Shown piece by piece: positions 11,611 through 21,994 of a stretch of DNA of 64,000 bases (its first letter is position 1; the number at the start of each line of letters is the position of its first letter). This DNA comes from Albifimbria verrucaria (taxonomy: Eukaryota > Ascomycota > Sordariomycetes > Hypocreales > Stachybotryaceae). The DNA is taken from NCBI GenBank assembly GCA_020081605.1, contig JAHREC010000045.1:992001-1056000 (forward strand), in the 5' to 3' direction. The notes under the pieces are model-generated. The model was not told where the DNA came from, searched no databases, and saw only the letters and a program-made list of their open reading frames with translations. The translations under genes and the position numbers were made by a program.

Positions 11611-13244
11611 TCAGAAAAATCGCCAGATAGAATCAGCCGGCTTTGTGCTCTTAAATCGACTGTACCACCGACACACGGGCCACAGCATCAGCATGGCAAG
11701 CGCCCAAATGGCGAAGTAAGCATAGGGATTGTCTATGCCTTGCGTGGTTCCGCCCATGGGATCCCGAACACCGGTGTCGTGGCCGAACAAGGCGACCAAG
11801 GCAGCGCCAAGAGCAAAGATTACCAGCATGTGAACAATGTAGAAGAAAAGCGCGGAGGTGCCGAAATCTAGCAGAATGGTGAAACGCTTGGCCACACGGA
11901 TGGGAATAGCCACAAAACGGCCAGCAAGAAGAAATTGCCAGCCAAAGCAAAAGCCCAGAAAGCAACATCAGGCGGGTACTTGACAATGTAAAAGAAAGAT
12001 GGCACGGAAGCAAAGTAAGGGTTGAGGTTAGGATGCTCATCTTGCGCAGGAGTATGCAAACAGTCTTCTGAAAGGTTACCGAAGCGCAAGACACGCGTCA
12101 AAACGAAGATGATGGTGAAGAAAAGTCCAGTCATGGCATGGCCAAAAGCTAGATCCTGTGGGGTCCAGCGACGAGCGAGAAGAATACGACCATATAGGAT
12201 ACCAAGGATGGCAAAGATAACCAAGCCATAGGCGGGAAGCCATTCATGACGCGGTCTGTCATGACGGGCCAGAACCAGATGCGAGCCAAGATGGCTCCCA
12301 GGAGAGCTCCTCAGGGTGCTCAAGTGAACTCAGCACGACGGAAGAGTCGATGTGACAATGGCCATGGTCCGGCGAGAACCAAATATTCCAGAATATGGTT
12401 ACAACGCTCAAGACCAGTAGTATAACATTGTGAATATGCCAAGACAAAGTCTCGGCCTGAGCGCTGGCGCTGTGTGGCTTCGTTGGGTCCCGAGACAGCA
12501 ACGGCTGCTGGATATCGTCTCCATCGACAGAACGAAGAGGCTCGGACTCGAGTCTCGAGAGAACTTTGTCAAGGCTTGCGCCAGCCATTCCTCGGTATTG
12601 GCCAATGCCAACCGGATCAGACCAGCGAGTAGATAGTCAACGGCCAGCGCGAACAAGACGGCATTCATGAACCATATCTTTCCAAGTGTCATGGTGATCC
12701 CGAAAGCCATGGTGACACCAGTCAGTACCAGACAGCGCACAGCGAAATATCTGGCCAGGCGCTCCGACGACCAGCCCAGTCTTGTTCGCGACCGTACGAG
12801 ATAGACAACGCCCATGCCCAGCAACAGAGTGAAGCCAGGAGCGCAAAGGTGCGTCAGCGTCCGTACTACATAACCGACGCTTTTATTCCATTCGCGGACA
12901 ACCATACCGTCGCCCTCCATTGACTTGTTTGTTCCATGTTGCCAGGTGTGCAGAGCAATAGCGAGATGGTCCATTGCCATAATCATCATGAGCAAGCCGC
13001 GGAGCAGGTCTGGGGCCAGCACACGGGTGCTGCCGCTCGGTGTCGAGGCTGGCTTAGAAATTCCATTGTGATTCGAGGAAGCGGATTCGTTCGCAGCGTT
13101 TACGGACGCGACAGAGGCATCATAGGCGGGAAACGATCCGTAGGCATAGCCGTTGTCGGTTGTCGTAATCTGCGAACTGTCTGTGATTCGGTCTTCGGCC
13201 GGTCGCCCGAGATCGCTGGGTCCAGTCGGCGCAGAGGACACCAT
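11611..13244 (-). CDS. polytopic membrane protein with HGSNAT/DUF1624 domain, frameshifted
   Basis: The start is ATG 13244. A hydrophilic N terminus of ~75 residues precedes the DUF1624 / heparan-alpha-glucosaminide N-acetyltransferase signature RVLAPDLLRGLLMMIMAMDH. About ten hydrophobic segments follow, including LCAPGFTLLLGMGVVYLV, GVTMAFGITMTLGKIWFM, VILLVLSVVTIFWNIWF, YGLVIFAILGILYGRILL and FFYIVHMLVIFALGAALVAL. In animals the family acetylates heparan sulfate in lysosomes; fungal members have no established substrate, so I would not transfer that function. Expected length is ~545 residues. The reading frame slips by one missing base near 12590, 12310, 12235 (in a CCC run) and 11915, with family-like sequence continuing each time. 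No intron is needed. Confidence 0.78.
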
Positions 13245-13805
13245 CGTGAAAGTCGACGACGAGCAACGCCAACAACCAATTATAAGCGCACAGGCAGTAA
13301 ATGACTTTAGAAAAGAATGAGGAGACAGAACGAACTTGATGACCACATCTTCACAAAAGTGCGATCGGATCCGTCAGGGAGTTTCTCTTTGACACGGAAC
13401 AGGCACTAACTAGCCTAGGGGTCCCACGAACCCGGTCATACATTCGCCGCGTGCTTGGTAATGGGCTGCCAAACACTTACGCTACGTAAGGACTACAACA
13501 TGACCCACGCCGAGGAGCCGGGGGTTCGACGAGGCCTTAACCGGCAAGTGTATAAGCGGACGTAAGTAAGGCTATGGCCAAGCCTGGTTAGGCACTTGGC
13601 GATGAACGAAGATGAGTTTGTGGTTTCTAGGCGTTATTCCAATTCTAAGCAGTAAGATAGATACTATACTCCGTACGAAATAAGCAGACAATTTCCATTT
13701 TCGGTCCCAGCCAGCCATACAGATTAGAGTTGGACTAAAAAGAACGACTCGTACAAGAATGGCGCCCCAGACATGAGATGGAGACGCCGGCAAAAGAAAG
13801 ACTCT
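13245..13805. other. intergenic upstream of HGSNAT-like gene
   Basis: Promoter side of the membrane-protein gene and 3' flank of the first tRNA-Gly. No coding signal is seen. Confidence 0.5.
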
Positions 13806-13887
13806 TGCGTAATCTGGGAATCGAACCCAGGGCTCCCCGACGTTACACGGATGGCAACGGAGAATTTTACCACTAAACCAATTACGC
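13806..13887 (-). tRNA. tRNA-Gly(GCC), intron-containing, copy 1
   Basis: Read on the minus strand, the acceptor stem GCGTAAT pairs with ATTACGC before discriminator A. The D-arm is GTTTAGTGGTAAAAT, the anticodon loop TTGCCA, and the T-arm CTGGGTTCGATTCCCAG. The anticodon GCC is followed after one base by an 11-nt intron (TCCGTGTAACG), after which T and CGGGG close the anticodon stem against CTCCG (one T-G pair). The total is 82 nt, 71 mature. The internal B box GGTTCGATTCC is perfect. Confidence 0.95.
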
Positions 13888-13971
13888 TTGGATGGTTGAT
13901 GAGGCCATCACGAACCAACTTCACCGGAGTGACGATGGTCGTGGATGAACTCGGCCGGTCCAAGAGTCTAC

Positions 13972-14053
13972 TGCGTAATCTGGGAATCGAACCCAGGGCT
14001 CCCCGACGCTGCTCGGATGGCAACGGAGAATTTTACCACTAAACCAATTACGC
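13972..14053 (-). tRNA. tRNA-Gly(GCC), intron-containing, copy 2
   Basis: A tandem copy of the previous gene, 84 bp away on the same strand. The mature 71 nt are identical; only the intron differs (TCCGAGCAGCG against TCCGTGTAACG). This points to a local duplication with exons held by selection or gene conversion and a free intron. Confidence 0.95.
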
Positions 14054-14310
14054 TGGCTATTGGAGGCGGAGGATCTAAGGGATCTCCACTTGTTGGGACC
14101 TGGCGGAGTTGCCATGGTTCATATCGCTGGGCGCGGAGCAGAGTTGCGGATGCGGAACGGAGCCCATCATGAATTGCTTGCTTTGGCGGGGGCAAGTGAT
14201 GTATAATTGCAATCGTGAAAATTACCGCAAGTAGGTAGATACTATACATGCCATTGCTGGGCTGGGCTGGGCTGCTTTTGAAAACTAAACTCCTGCAAAG
14301 AAACCCCAAC

Positions 14311-15402
14311 TCAAGTCCTTTCCAGGACATCGACAATCCACGACATGGCCTGAACACTCTCCCTCAGACGGTAGCTGAATGCTAGCGGGAAGCAGTGCAT
14401 CTGCTTGTCCCAGTCGAGCCATTCGCCCGTCACTCCCGCCTCTCTACACTTCTCGCGGAAGGACACAGCTTCTGGAGCGAGGATGTCATAGGATCCTGTC
14501 ACGCCATGGATCTTGACACGCTTCGTCGCCAGCGGTTCAAGCGATGCCAGCAGGGGCGATATGGCAGGGTCTTCGGGGAGGTCAACGGACCACCGGCCGT
14601 GGGCGTACCCAGGTGCGCCGCCTCAGGCTTCGAGTTGCTGTGGTACCAGGTCCGGGCTGTTGAGTTGATCAAATCAATGGTAAGGACAGGGTCCTTCTTG
14701 GCGACGGCGTAGATCTGGGGCTCGGAATGACGCAGGTCGGTCGCTGGGCAGATGGCCATGACACCGGTTGGGACAATTCCCTCCCTTGGCCTGATGCGCT
14801 CCAGATGGCCAGCGACAGTGCAATGTTGCCGCCCGAACTGTCTCCCACCAGGATTGTTCGTTCCTCTTTATTTTTAGATTCCTGCATCAAAGTATCGTAC
14901 AGAGTCCGAAGCTGAGGTAGCGCTACGGAGGCTGGGGAATTGGGCGCCAGCGGGCACGAGACAATGGTCACGATGGCATCAGGAAGACGGCGGGCAAGCT
15001 CGGTCACAAACGACCAGTGGTTACCGCTTGGAGGGTCCTGCCATCCTCCACCTGCAAAAAGTAGATGTGCCTCTTGCTGCGGCCTTGTTGGTGCTGCTGT
15101 GCCTGGTTGGTCTTCCCATACACGCTCTGTTTTTGCTTCCCCGGACGACATGTCAAATCGTAGAGCCATATATCGTTGACCTGTCTCTCGCCAACCTGGC
15201 ACTGTCTGTGTAGCTTGCTGGGCAGCTCAAGCCGCGGCGAGCCCGGAGGTTGGGGTGGCCCGGGCTTGGTCAGGGACGGGCGGACGGGCTTTATGAGCAT
15301 CTGGAGAATCATCATGGCGAAGGAGCGTTCCTTGCAGGTACGCACCGTCAGGCCATCCTCGGGAGAGGCATTGTTGGCCGATGAATTGTAGCTGACGGGC
15401 AT
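14311..15402 (-). CDS. alpha/beta-hydrolase fold-3 esterase (HSL-like), frameshifted
   Basis: The gene belongs to the hormone-sensitive-lipase-like esterases. Visible are the oxyanion region LLFAGGGW (in place of the usual HGGG), the nucleophile elbow GDSSGGN, a MAICPATDL block after the core, and the C-terminal acid and base in GSYDILAPEA and KQMHCFPLA (catalytic Asp and His). It starts at ATG 15402 with about 70 residues before the hydrolase fold and would be ~363 residues long. The conserved sequence changes frame by one missing base at about 15203, 14761 and 14612. Substrate is unknown; short acyl esters or acetylated small molecules are the family norm. No signal peptide is obvious. Confidence 0.8.
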
Positions 15403-16117
15403 GTTTGACGCTTGTGATTGATGAAGCGGCCTCGTCTGAGAAGGCGTAAGAAAGATGAGCCGTGCCTTATGTGATGGCTAGGCCCTTTCCCAGTGGCAAC
15501 TGTAGCTGGGTCTAGGTAAAATCCATTTACTCGTCATGCATGATCAGAGAGAGATCGGGCTTCGTTTCTTTTTCTGTCTGCTTCTGATCGGTCCATGCAT
15601 GTAGATGGGAGCAAGGGCTCTCCAGCCTTTTGAGACATGTCCGACGTCATCCGTCCAGTAGCTCGGAGAACCACAGCGCCACGAACTTAGGGCCGTCCCG
15701 GGCTTCCGGAGAAGAGCTGGGCCTACGAAGAAATAGGTAATGCTTTCCAAATAGTCAAGAGGGTCTTTTTAAAAAATATTTGTAATTTTCATTCCATCGC
15801 GTTTGTCCCTTTGTTCCTCTGCATGTAGAGGGTACGAAAAGGTCGTCTGCGACGGATTCTAGATGCCTACCCTACATCTGGCTTTTACATGACGAGTGGA
15901 AAACATGCTTTCAGTCTGAGCATGAAACACAATGGTAGTTTGATAGATATTGGCAAAGAAAAAAATCTATTTTCGTCTGTTCATTGTTGATTTAATTGAA
16001 TGTTATCTAAGAGCCAAACCAAGCTGTGTTTTGCTTGTGTCCCTCTTCCAATTGAGTCCAACTATTTTTTTCCTTGTGTCATAGTCATACCACCCACCAC
16101 TGATCTAAGTCAACTCG
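15403..16117. other. intergenic, no supported gene
   Basis: 715 bp between two minus-strand genes; contains the esterase promoter and the metallophosphoesterase 3' flank. T-rich around 15760-16080. Nothing else recognised. Confidence 0.5.
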
Positions 16118-17088
16118 TTATTTGGTATCTTTTAGGGCCGTGGTCTCCAGATCAATGCTCACGAGCCAAGGTAATTGGTTCAATCCATCGTCTCCTTTGA
16201 CCGCTGCATTCACGAACAAGGTCCGACCTGGACCCAAAGGGTTCTCATCCTCATGGCAATGGCTGATGGCGTAGCATTTCTTGGTGTTGTGTTGTTCAAG
16301 CCTTGGCCCCTGGAGACGAGCGAGGCTCTCCACAATCAGAGATGCCTCATTGTCTATATCAACAAAATGTGATGGGGCTCCGAAATCCGTGATCGCCAGC
16401 TCACCAACTTAGCGCCCCAGCCATCATGAATATGGCCGAAGCAGTGGAGACGTGGTTGGGCTTTGGCGACAGCGCCAAATAATTGAGGGCATCCGATTCG
16501 TGACTGACCTATTGGCTTGTCCATTATGCCCAGCGGTGGGCCATGGGTAATAACGAGGTCGGTATCCGCTGGAATATTGAAGTTGTGGGTGCCATCGTAC
16601 TGGAATCCCCATTCCCCGCCGTAGGATGGAGTGTACGGGCTGGCATACACATTTAGCCTGGCGCCGTTGTCCACACTGAACTGGTAGGACCCTTCGTTGA
16701 TGTAAGTAATACCTTGGTCTTGCGCCTGTTGAAGCAGCTGTCGAGCTGCACCGTAGTCGCCGAAGTCTTTTCCAATCTCGTCCTCAAGGGATGATCCAGA
16801 CAATCTGCTTGCCTCGGCAACCTTTTTCCTAAATATCGGCTCATCCAGAGTAAAGTCGTGGTTGCCGGCAATCATGAGCTTCAACGGTGCGTTGATACTT
16901 TTAAGAAGCTGTATCGTTTCATGAAACTCGTGCAATTTAGAATGTTGGGTGAGGTCGCCGCAATGCACCACGACATCGACATGCTCTTGAGGCAGCCGAC
17001 CCGCTTCAAAACTCATACCATGAGTGTCTGACATTATTAAGAAATGGGTCCTTATAGGACCAGTAGAGTGGTCAAGTTGAGTCACCAT
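16118..17088 (-). CDS. calcineurin-like metallophosphoesterase, one frameshift
   Basis: All five metal-binding blocks of the metallophosphoesterase superfamily are present in order: MSDTHG (DxH), HCGDLT (GDxx), AGNHD (GNHD), ITHGPPLG and FGHIHDGWG (GHxH). The start is ATG 17088, ten or more residues before the first block. Uninterrupted reading stops at 16354, but the family C terminus continues one base out of frame (APSHFVDIDNEAS, then VESLARLQGP) to a stop at 16118, giving ~323 residues; the missing base is near 16395. It is probably a cytosolic phosphoesterase of the short single-domain fungal type (similar to the MPPED1/UPF0046 group). Substrate unknown. A 16-bp unit is perfectly doubled at 17105-17136, just upstream of the ATG. 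Confidence 0.87.
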
Positions 17089-17626
17089 AGCGCGTTAAAT
17101 GGAGCTGGCCTGTAGAACTGCTGGCCTGTAGAACTGCTGTACACGAAGCTGGAGAAGGAAGAGACTGAACGGTTGTGATTGGGAATTTTATTTCTTACAG
17201 CTTAACCACCTTTATTTGTGACCCCCAAGGAATAATTCTCAGCAAAGTATAACTCCAAGTGAAAGCCGAAAGGGCTGTGAAGGTTTTGCGGTGCATTGTA
17301 GCTTATTTAGAAGCCTGTTAAGCATGCGAAAGAGTGAAATGGTTACTACACGATACAACCGCCGGTCCACCAATCATCCAACGTATTTAAAAAATGCTAT
17401 ACACCAATGCATTTGTCCACTAAGAAATTGAGCCGGAATGAATGATAATATCCGATTCCCAATATAGAACATGTCAGGTTGAAAGTCATTGTGATGATCA
17501 ACTGCTCGTAGAGATGGGCGTACCCTGAATCGGACCTAGTGAGTCTTGCATTGCATCCGGTCATAATCCATCTTACGAGCTCCTCAGACATGAACAACTC
17601 ATCACGTGATGAGCAATCACCAACTC
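17089..17626. other. intergenic promoter region with a 16-bp tandem repeat
   Basis: The phosphoesterase promoter. CTGGCCTGTAGAACTG occurs twice back to back (17105-17120 and 17121-17136), 16 bp from the start codon. The rest is AT-rich without features. Confidence 0.55.
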
Positions 17627-17717
17627 GGTCTGGTGGTCTAGTGGTATGATTCTCGCTTAGGGCTCACCCTAAAGCACGATTTGCGAGAGGTCCCAGGTTC
17701 AATCCCCGGCCAGACCC
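17627..17717 (+). tRNA. tRNA-Pro(AGG), intron-containing
   Basis: The acceptor GGTCTGG pairs with CCAGACC before discriminator C. The D-arm is GTCTAGTGGTATGAT and the anticodon stem CTCGC/GCGAG. The loop TTAGGG carries anticodon AGG and is followed by a 19-nt intron (CTCACCCTAAAGCACGATT). The intron segment CCCTAA is complementary to TTAGGG, the usual anticodon-intron helix of eukaryotic pre-tRNAs. The total is 91 nt, 72 mature. The T-stem has one A-C mismatch (CCAGG/CCCGG), and the loop reads TTCAATC instead of TTCGATT, slightly off consensus. Confidence 0.88.
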
Positions 17718-18634
17718 GTTCTTTTTGTCTTTTTGATCTTTTTGTATATGCTTGAGAATGTCTCTGCTTGCTTGCTCTTTAATTGGGGTTAGATTTTTCG
17801 GCGAGAGGTTATCTGGTTCGAAATTGTTTTTGGTCAATGATGTAGTTAACTACCCTGGAGCTTCTTCGTATACCTTACTAGTTTTGTACAATTGATCCCG
17901 TCACATACAGCAGCTATGAATGAATGCAGTGACCTGACACATGTTTCAAAGCTCCAGTCGACTCGCCTAAGCTCAGTTACTTGCTCAATAAAGCGTTAAT
18001 CTCCCATGGCTAATATAAAGGATTCATGTAGGCAGTCGCCGAGACTTTGGGATCCCCTATGTGACTAATCCCTGTCATGGCCTCTGATTGGCCCACCTGT
18101 CCCTATACTGCAGCATGCTTACTGTACAGTGTCTGATACTGGGATTAATTCTGAGATGGCTTCTTTTCAGTCCCGTTCAGTTCAGTGCAGTCCAGTTATA
18201 GGTTTCTTGTCCTGCCGCAGCCTGACGCCTCTCAACGTCTGCCAGGCACTTAAAGCTGAGCATCGTCGCTTTTCTCGACTCACTTTAACTTTCAGCTTCT
18301 GTTCGTATCCACACTGCTTGTAGTGCAGTGGCTGACGTTCACACGGCGAACCTGACACTGTATGTTACATCCTGCGCTGCTATAAGCATAGCTTACGTCT
18401 CACCCCAGCTGAATCTCGATACTCCAGCACGTTGGTTGAACTCGTGATTGATAAGCAGAGTTCATAATATATCGACACCTGGGACTTGCTTTTTATGTCG
18501 CAGGGTGAACCGGCCTTGCTAAAACGAGCTTTACCCGCCAGGCGTTTGTTTACTATCACCACTTCAGCGCGTATTAGGCTCTGTTTCTGCTATCTCGTCG
18601 AACCTGACAAGGAAACCCGGGACACTCTCTAACA
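17718..18634. other. intergenic, promoter of membrane-protein gene
   Basis: 917 bp. A T-run (TTTTTGTCTTTTTGATCTTTTTG) directly after the tRNA is a good RNA polymerase III terminator. The stretch near 18170-18195 repeats CAGT/GTTCAG units (CCGTTCAGTTCAGTGCAGTCCAG). No gene seen. Confidence 0.55.
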
Positions 18635-19836
18635 ATGGCTTCCCCATCAGCCAAGAACAAGAATGCCGCGCCTGGTCGTCCGGTGCTGTCCATCGCCATA
18701 CTGGTAGCCATCCTGGCCTTTGGCGTTGACAACATGTTCGTGCAGTTGGAGCGTAACGGCTACATGGAGGCGGTGATGCCGCTCATCTGGAGCGACAAGC
18801 CTGCCATGCTCCCCGGCACCACGCGTCCCATTCTGAGACAATACACCGGTATCGCAGTTTTGGACCAGCTTTTCGCCACGGCCAACATCTTCTGGGCCAA
18901 CATGGTCGATGGCACCCGCCCTGAATGCTCGCTCTACCTGCTTCAGTTTGGCGGCCAACTGCCAGCTGTGCTCACATTGCTGTTAGTGGAGTCTCGCCGT
19001 GTTGGGGGCCCAAATGCTCTGCTCCGAAGGTGAGTTTGCTGATTGTGCTATCTTCAAAAATTTCTTCAACTAACGCTTCCTAGTGTTATTGGCTGGGGTG
19101 TTGCTATGCAAATGTTTGGCTTTGGTGTTGTCATGCCGCTCTATGCCATCCTGCACCTTGCGCTTCCAAGACGCGCCCCAGGATCGTCGACCAAGGCCGT
19201 GCAGCTGCGGGATCCCATCCAGCTGCATACCGTTGCTCCCGCATTTCTGCTTGGCTACATATTTCCCAGTGCCCTCTTGATCTTCCCCTACAGCGACCCT
19301 GCGTCGCGCCAGCGATCTAACGTCGTTTGGCAGTACTTCCCTGTCTATGTTGGTGCTCTGATCACAGGTTTCACTGCAATGGCAAAGAGGATCAGTATCG
19401 GACAAAACCTGCACAAGTCCCTTCCCAACTTAGCCGTGATGCACTCAGCCACGCCTATGGTTTCGCCCTTGCATTTGCTGCCATCTTCCAGTGGGCAACT
19501 TACGCTGTTCTGTTCGTTGCTTGGGCGTTCCCGGATGAGCTTCCCAGCGGCCTGGCCGATCGCTTTACCCCAAAGAACGTCTTTGTTCCAAACCCACCTC
19601 ATTCATTTAGAAAGATGGAGTCGCCCGCAGCCGCTATGCATGAATTTGTTTTGTTCGACCAATACACGGGGTCAGCTGCTATTTTGGTCTGGGCCGCGGC
19701 GCTTTGCCAGGAGGCAGGCGTCACTATGACCAGCGTTGTGGACATTCTTCGGGATTCTCTTATCCTCGGCCCCATTGCTGCTGGACTGAAAATACTTAGG
19801 ATGAGGGATAATGCACTGCTGTCCAAGGCTCAGTAA
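18635..19836 (+). CDS. polytopic membrane protein of unknown function, one frameshift
   Basis: The ATG at 18635 opens a two-exon gene (intron 19030-19083, GT-AG, with a CTAAC branch site). Hydrophobic segments include VLSIAILVAILAFGVDNMFV, LYLLQFGGQLPAVLTLLL, VIGWGVAMQMFGFGVVMPLY, TVAPAFLLGYIFPSALLIF, FALAFAAIFQWATYAVLFVA and YTGSAAILVWAAALCQ, so about seven to eight membrane passes in ~400 residues. It resembles the small polytopic fungal proteins often found beside biosynthetic genes, but I cannot name the family. One base is missing in CCC at 19424-19426; downstream SRDALSHAYGFALAF continues to a stop at 19836. A transporter-like or terpenoid-cyclase-like membrane role is possible; nothing in the sequence decides. 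Confidence 0.7.
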
Positions 19837-20072
19837 ATATCTTGGTTTTAGCTGACTTGGGCTGTTGCAGTCTTCTGGGAACAGTCTTGATGGACATGCA
19901 ACTAGTACATGACGAATTGAGATGGCTAGGAGAATGGCAACCAACATCATGTATTCATGTATTGTATAAGAGATGAGCAATTTAATAAGGCTCACAAGTT
20001 ATATCTCCTCTTAATCCACCCCCTTTCATGAGGATGTTTTGACACCCGAAGCTTTTTCAAGACCAGTTACGA

Positions 20073-21352
20073 TCATATTCCCAAAGTCCGCAAGTTAATC
20101 ACAGAAAGGCTGACTTGATTTGTGCTACTAGGGGCAGCCATCCTGCACCCATGATTGCAAGATAATAGGGGTCTTCTTTGAACACCATCAATGCTCAGGT
20201 GTATGCCCTCGGCTGTGGGGTGTTATACTCGACCCAAGAATTCTGATCTCCCAGGTTCTTGTTGACGAAAATAGCATCCGAGTTGCCGCCGCTGACAATG
20301 ATGCTTCCGTTGGGGCCTCCAGCGCTGGTCCACACAACGTACGGCGAGCTCACTGGTCGAGTTCCGCGGTCGGAGCGCAGTGCATAGTCGGGTGCGCTGA
20401 GGACGTTGAGCGGGTTGCTCGTTAGGCGGTAGTGGACGCGACAACCGTCGGTGCCACAGACTTCGAAGACAAATATGTATTGGCGGTTGGGGAGCAGCGC
20501 GATGACGGGCATCCCAGGGCGGGCACTGTAGTTGTTGGTGTCGTGGACATCGTCAGTCACGCTAGACCACGAGCGGAGGTCAGTTGTTGTCTGATGAGAT
20601 AGCTTCTGGCCGTATTTGGGATCTCGCTGGTCGGCGTAGTAGCAGATCAAAGTGCCTTGGTAGACCCTAGTCAATATTAGCAAAAATGGAACACTTCCCT
20701 AATAAAGAGAAATAGCTGGCTGAACAAGACATAGAAATTGAGCTTGCACTTACAGCAGATGAGGCTCCCAGACAGGCGTCAGTCCATTGTTTGGACGAGC
20801 CTCACCACCACGGGCCACACTGCTCACGAACTGCCAGGTGACACCTTCATCACGGCTCACATAGATGTCAATCTTGGTTTGGCTCAAGTCTGTTGGAATA
20901 CTGTTGCCAGCGCATACGATTGTTCCAGCAGGGAATTCGCCAATCTTCTGTGGCAGCTGGTATAAGAATGGCTGGTAACGAAGACCCCAGTTGTTGACCT
21001 TATCCTCGACGCGACTGATCTGTTTCCACGAGGCGCCACCATCAAGAGAACGGTAGATTGGGTAGTACACCAGTGGTGGCTCGGGCGAGTAGTTCTCCCA
21101 TGTGGCGAGCAGAGCACCGCTGGTCAATTGAATGATGCGCGGATACAAAACTCGTGGATCTGTCCAGCCAGCATTGCTAGGAGGCGAGAAGATGACTCTA
21201 TTGGAGAAGGTCGTGCTTGGAATGGCGCGCTCAACAACAGATGTAGGAGGCTCGGCTTCAACCAATGCGTTTCCAGGGATAGCGCTGGGAGCACACCAAC
21301 CTACCTGAGATAGACTCAGAAGGCCAGCGACAAAGAGGCGGAGAGAATGCAT
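20073..21352 (-). CDS. secreted GH93-type exo-arabinanase / sialidase-fold enzyme
   Basis: Signal peptide MHSLRLFVAGLLSLSQVGWC, then a six-bladed beta-propeller with Asp-box motifs YRSLDGGASW and YVSRDEGVTW. NWGLRYQPFLYQLP, GLTPVWEPHLL, CYYADQRDPKYGQKLSHQTT and GTRPVSSPYVVWTSAGGPNG fit GH93 exo-1,5-alpha-L-arabinanases, which release arabinobiose from plant arabinan outside the cell. One GT-AG intron at 20753-20667 (87 bp). Two breaks occur near the C terminus: an in-frame TGA at 20197-20195 (PRAYT-stop, then ALMVFKEDPYYLAIMGAGWL in the same frame) and one missing base in GGGG at 20131-20134, after which PSSTNQVSLSVINL reaches a stop at 20073. The blades before the TGA are complete, but the last strand would be lost in a truncated product. 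Confidence 0.85.
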
Positions 21353-21994
21353 TGTAGTGGCCCTGTACGATGGCTAAGGAAGTACAGAAGCGAGGACGCT
21401 CGTCTACTCTATGGGATGAACCACCTCTCCGTTGCCAGACGTGTTCCGGCTCTAATATAAAGGCATCAGCCATGTCACCTATATCTCATATTCTTAACAC
21501 GACGGGGCGATGACATAGTGTCATTTGACCGTGAATAGACTTAGCTACACCGAAACTAGTTTGACTCTTTCCCCAGTTCCCACCAACCTCGGCCAAATTA
21601 CGACGAAGCTGATCGTCACTTGCCGATGCGGGGAGCTCGGGCGGCAGCCGACGATGGGTACGCGCTCCAATGAAGAGCATCAGAACGGTGTGACACCTCC
21701 CGACTGGGGAAATGGAGAATTTAGCTGGTTCCGCAAGAGGCACTTCGATTCCGGGAAATTGTTCACTGTTAATTGGGGTGTGATAGCTTGTTCCGACCCT
21801 CCAGGCCCACACGATCTAGACCATTATTGACGGACTGAGACCCATTCATATGTAACATAAAGACAATGATATAGGTTGGGGACTGAGGACGTGGCTGCAT
21901 TAGCTAAACTAGTATATGTGTGTATGTACAATAATTTCGTCTTCGGAGTAAAGTAAAGTCCAACGGTAATATGATGTACGCAATATGATGACTG
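21353..21994. other. intergenic, no supported gene
   Basis: 642 bp between the GH93 promoter and the 3' end of the receptor gene. Two overlapping ~100-codon frames on opposite strands (21486-21830) have no domain features. Confidence 0.5.

Noticed and set aside
17650..17672. TTAGGG...CCCTAA looks like a telomere-type inverted repeat
   Set aside because: It is the anticodon loop and intron of tRNA-Pro, where this pairing is normal.
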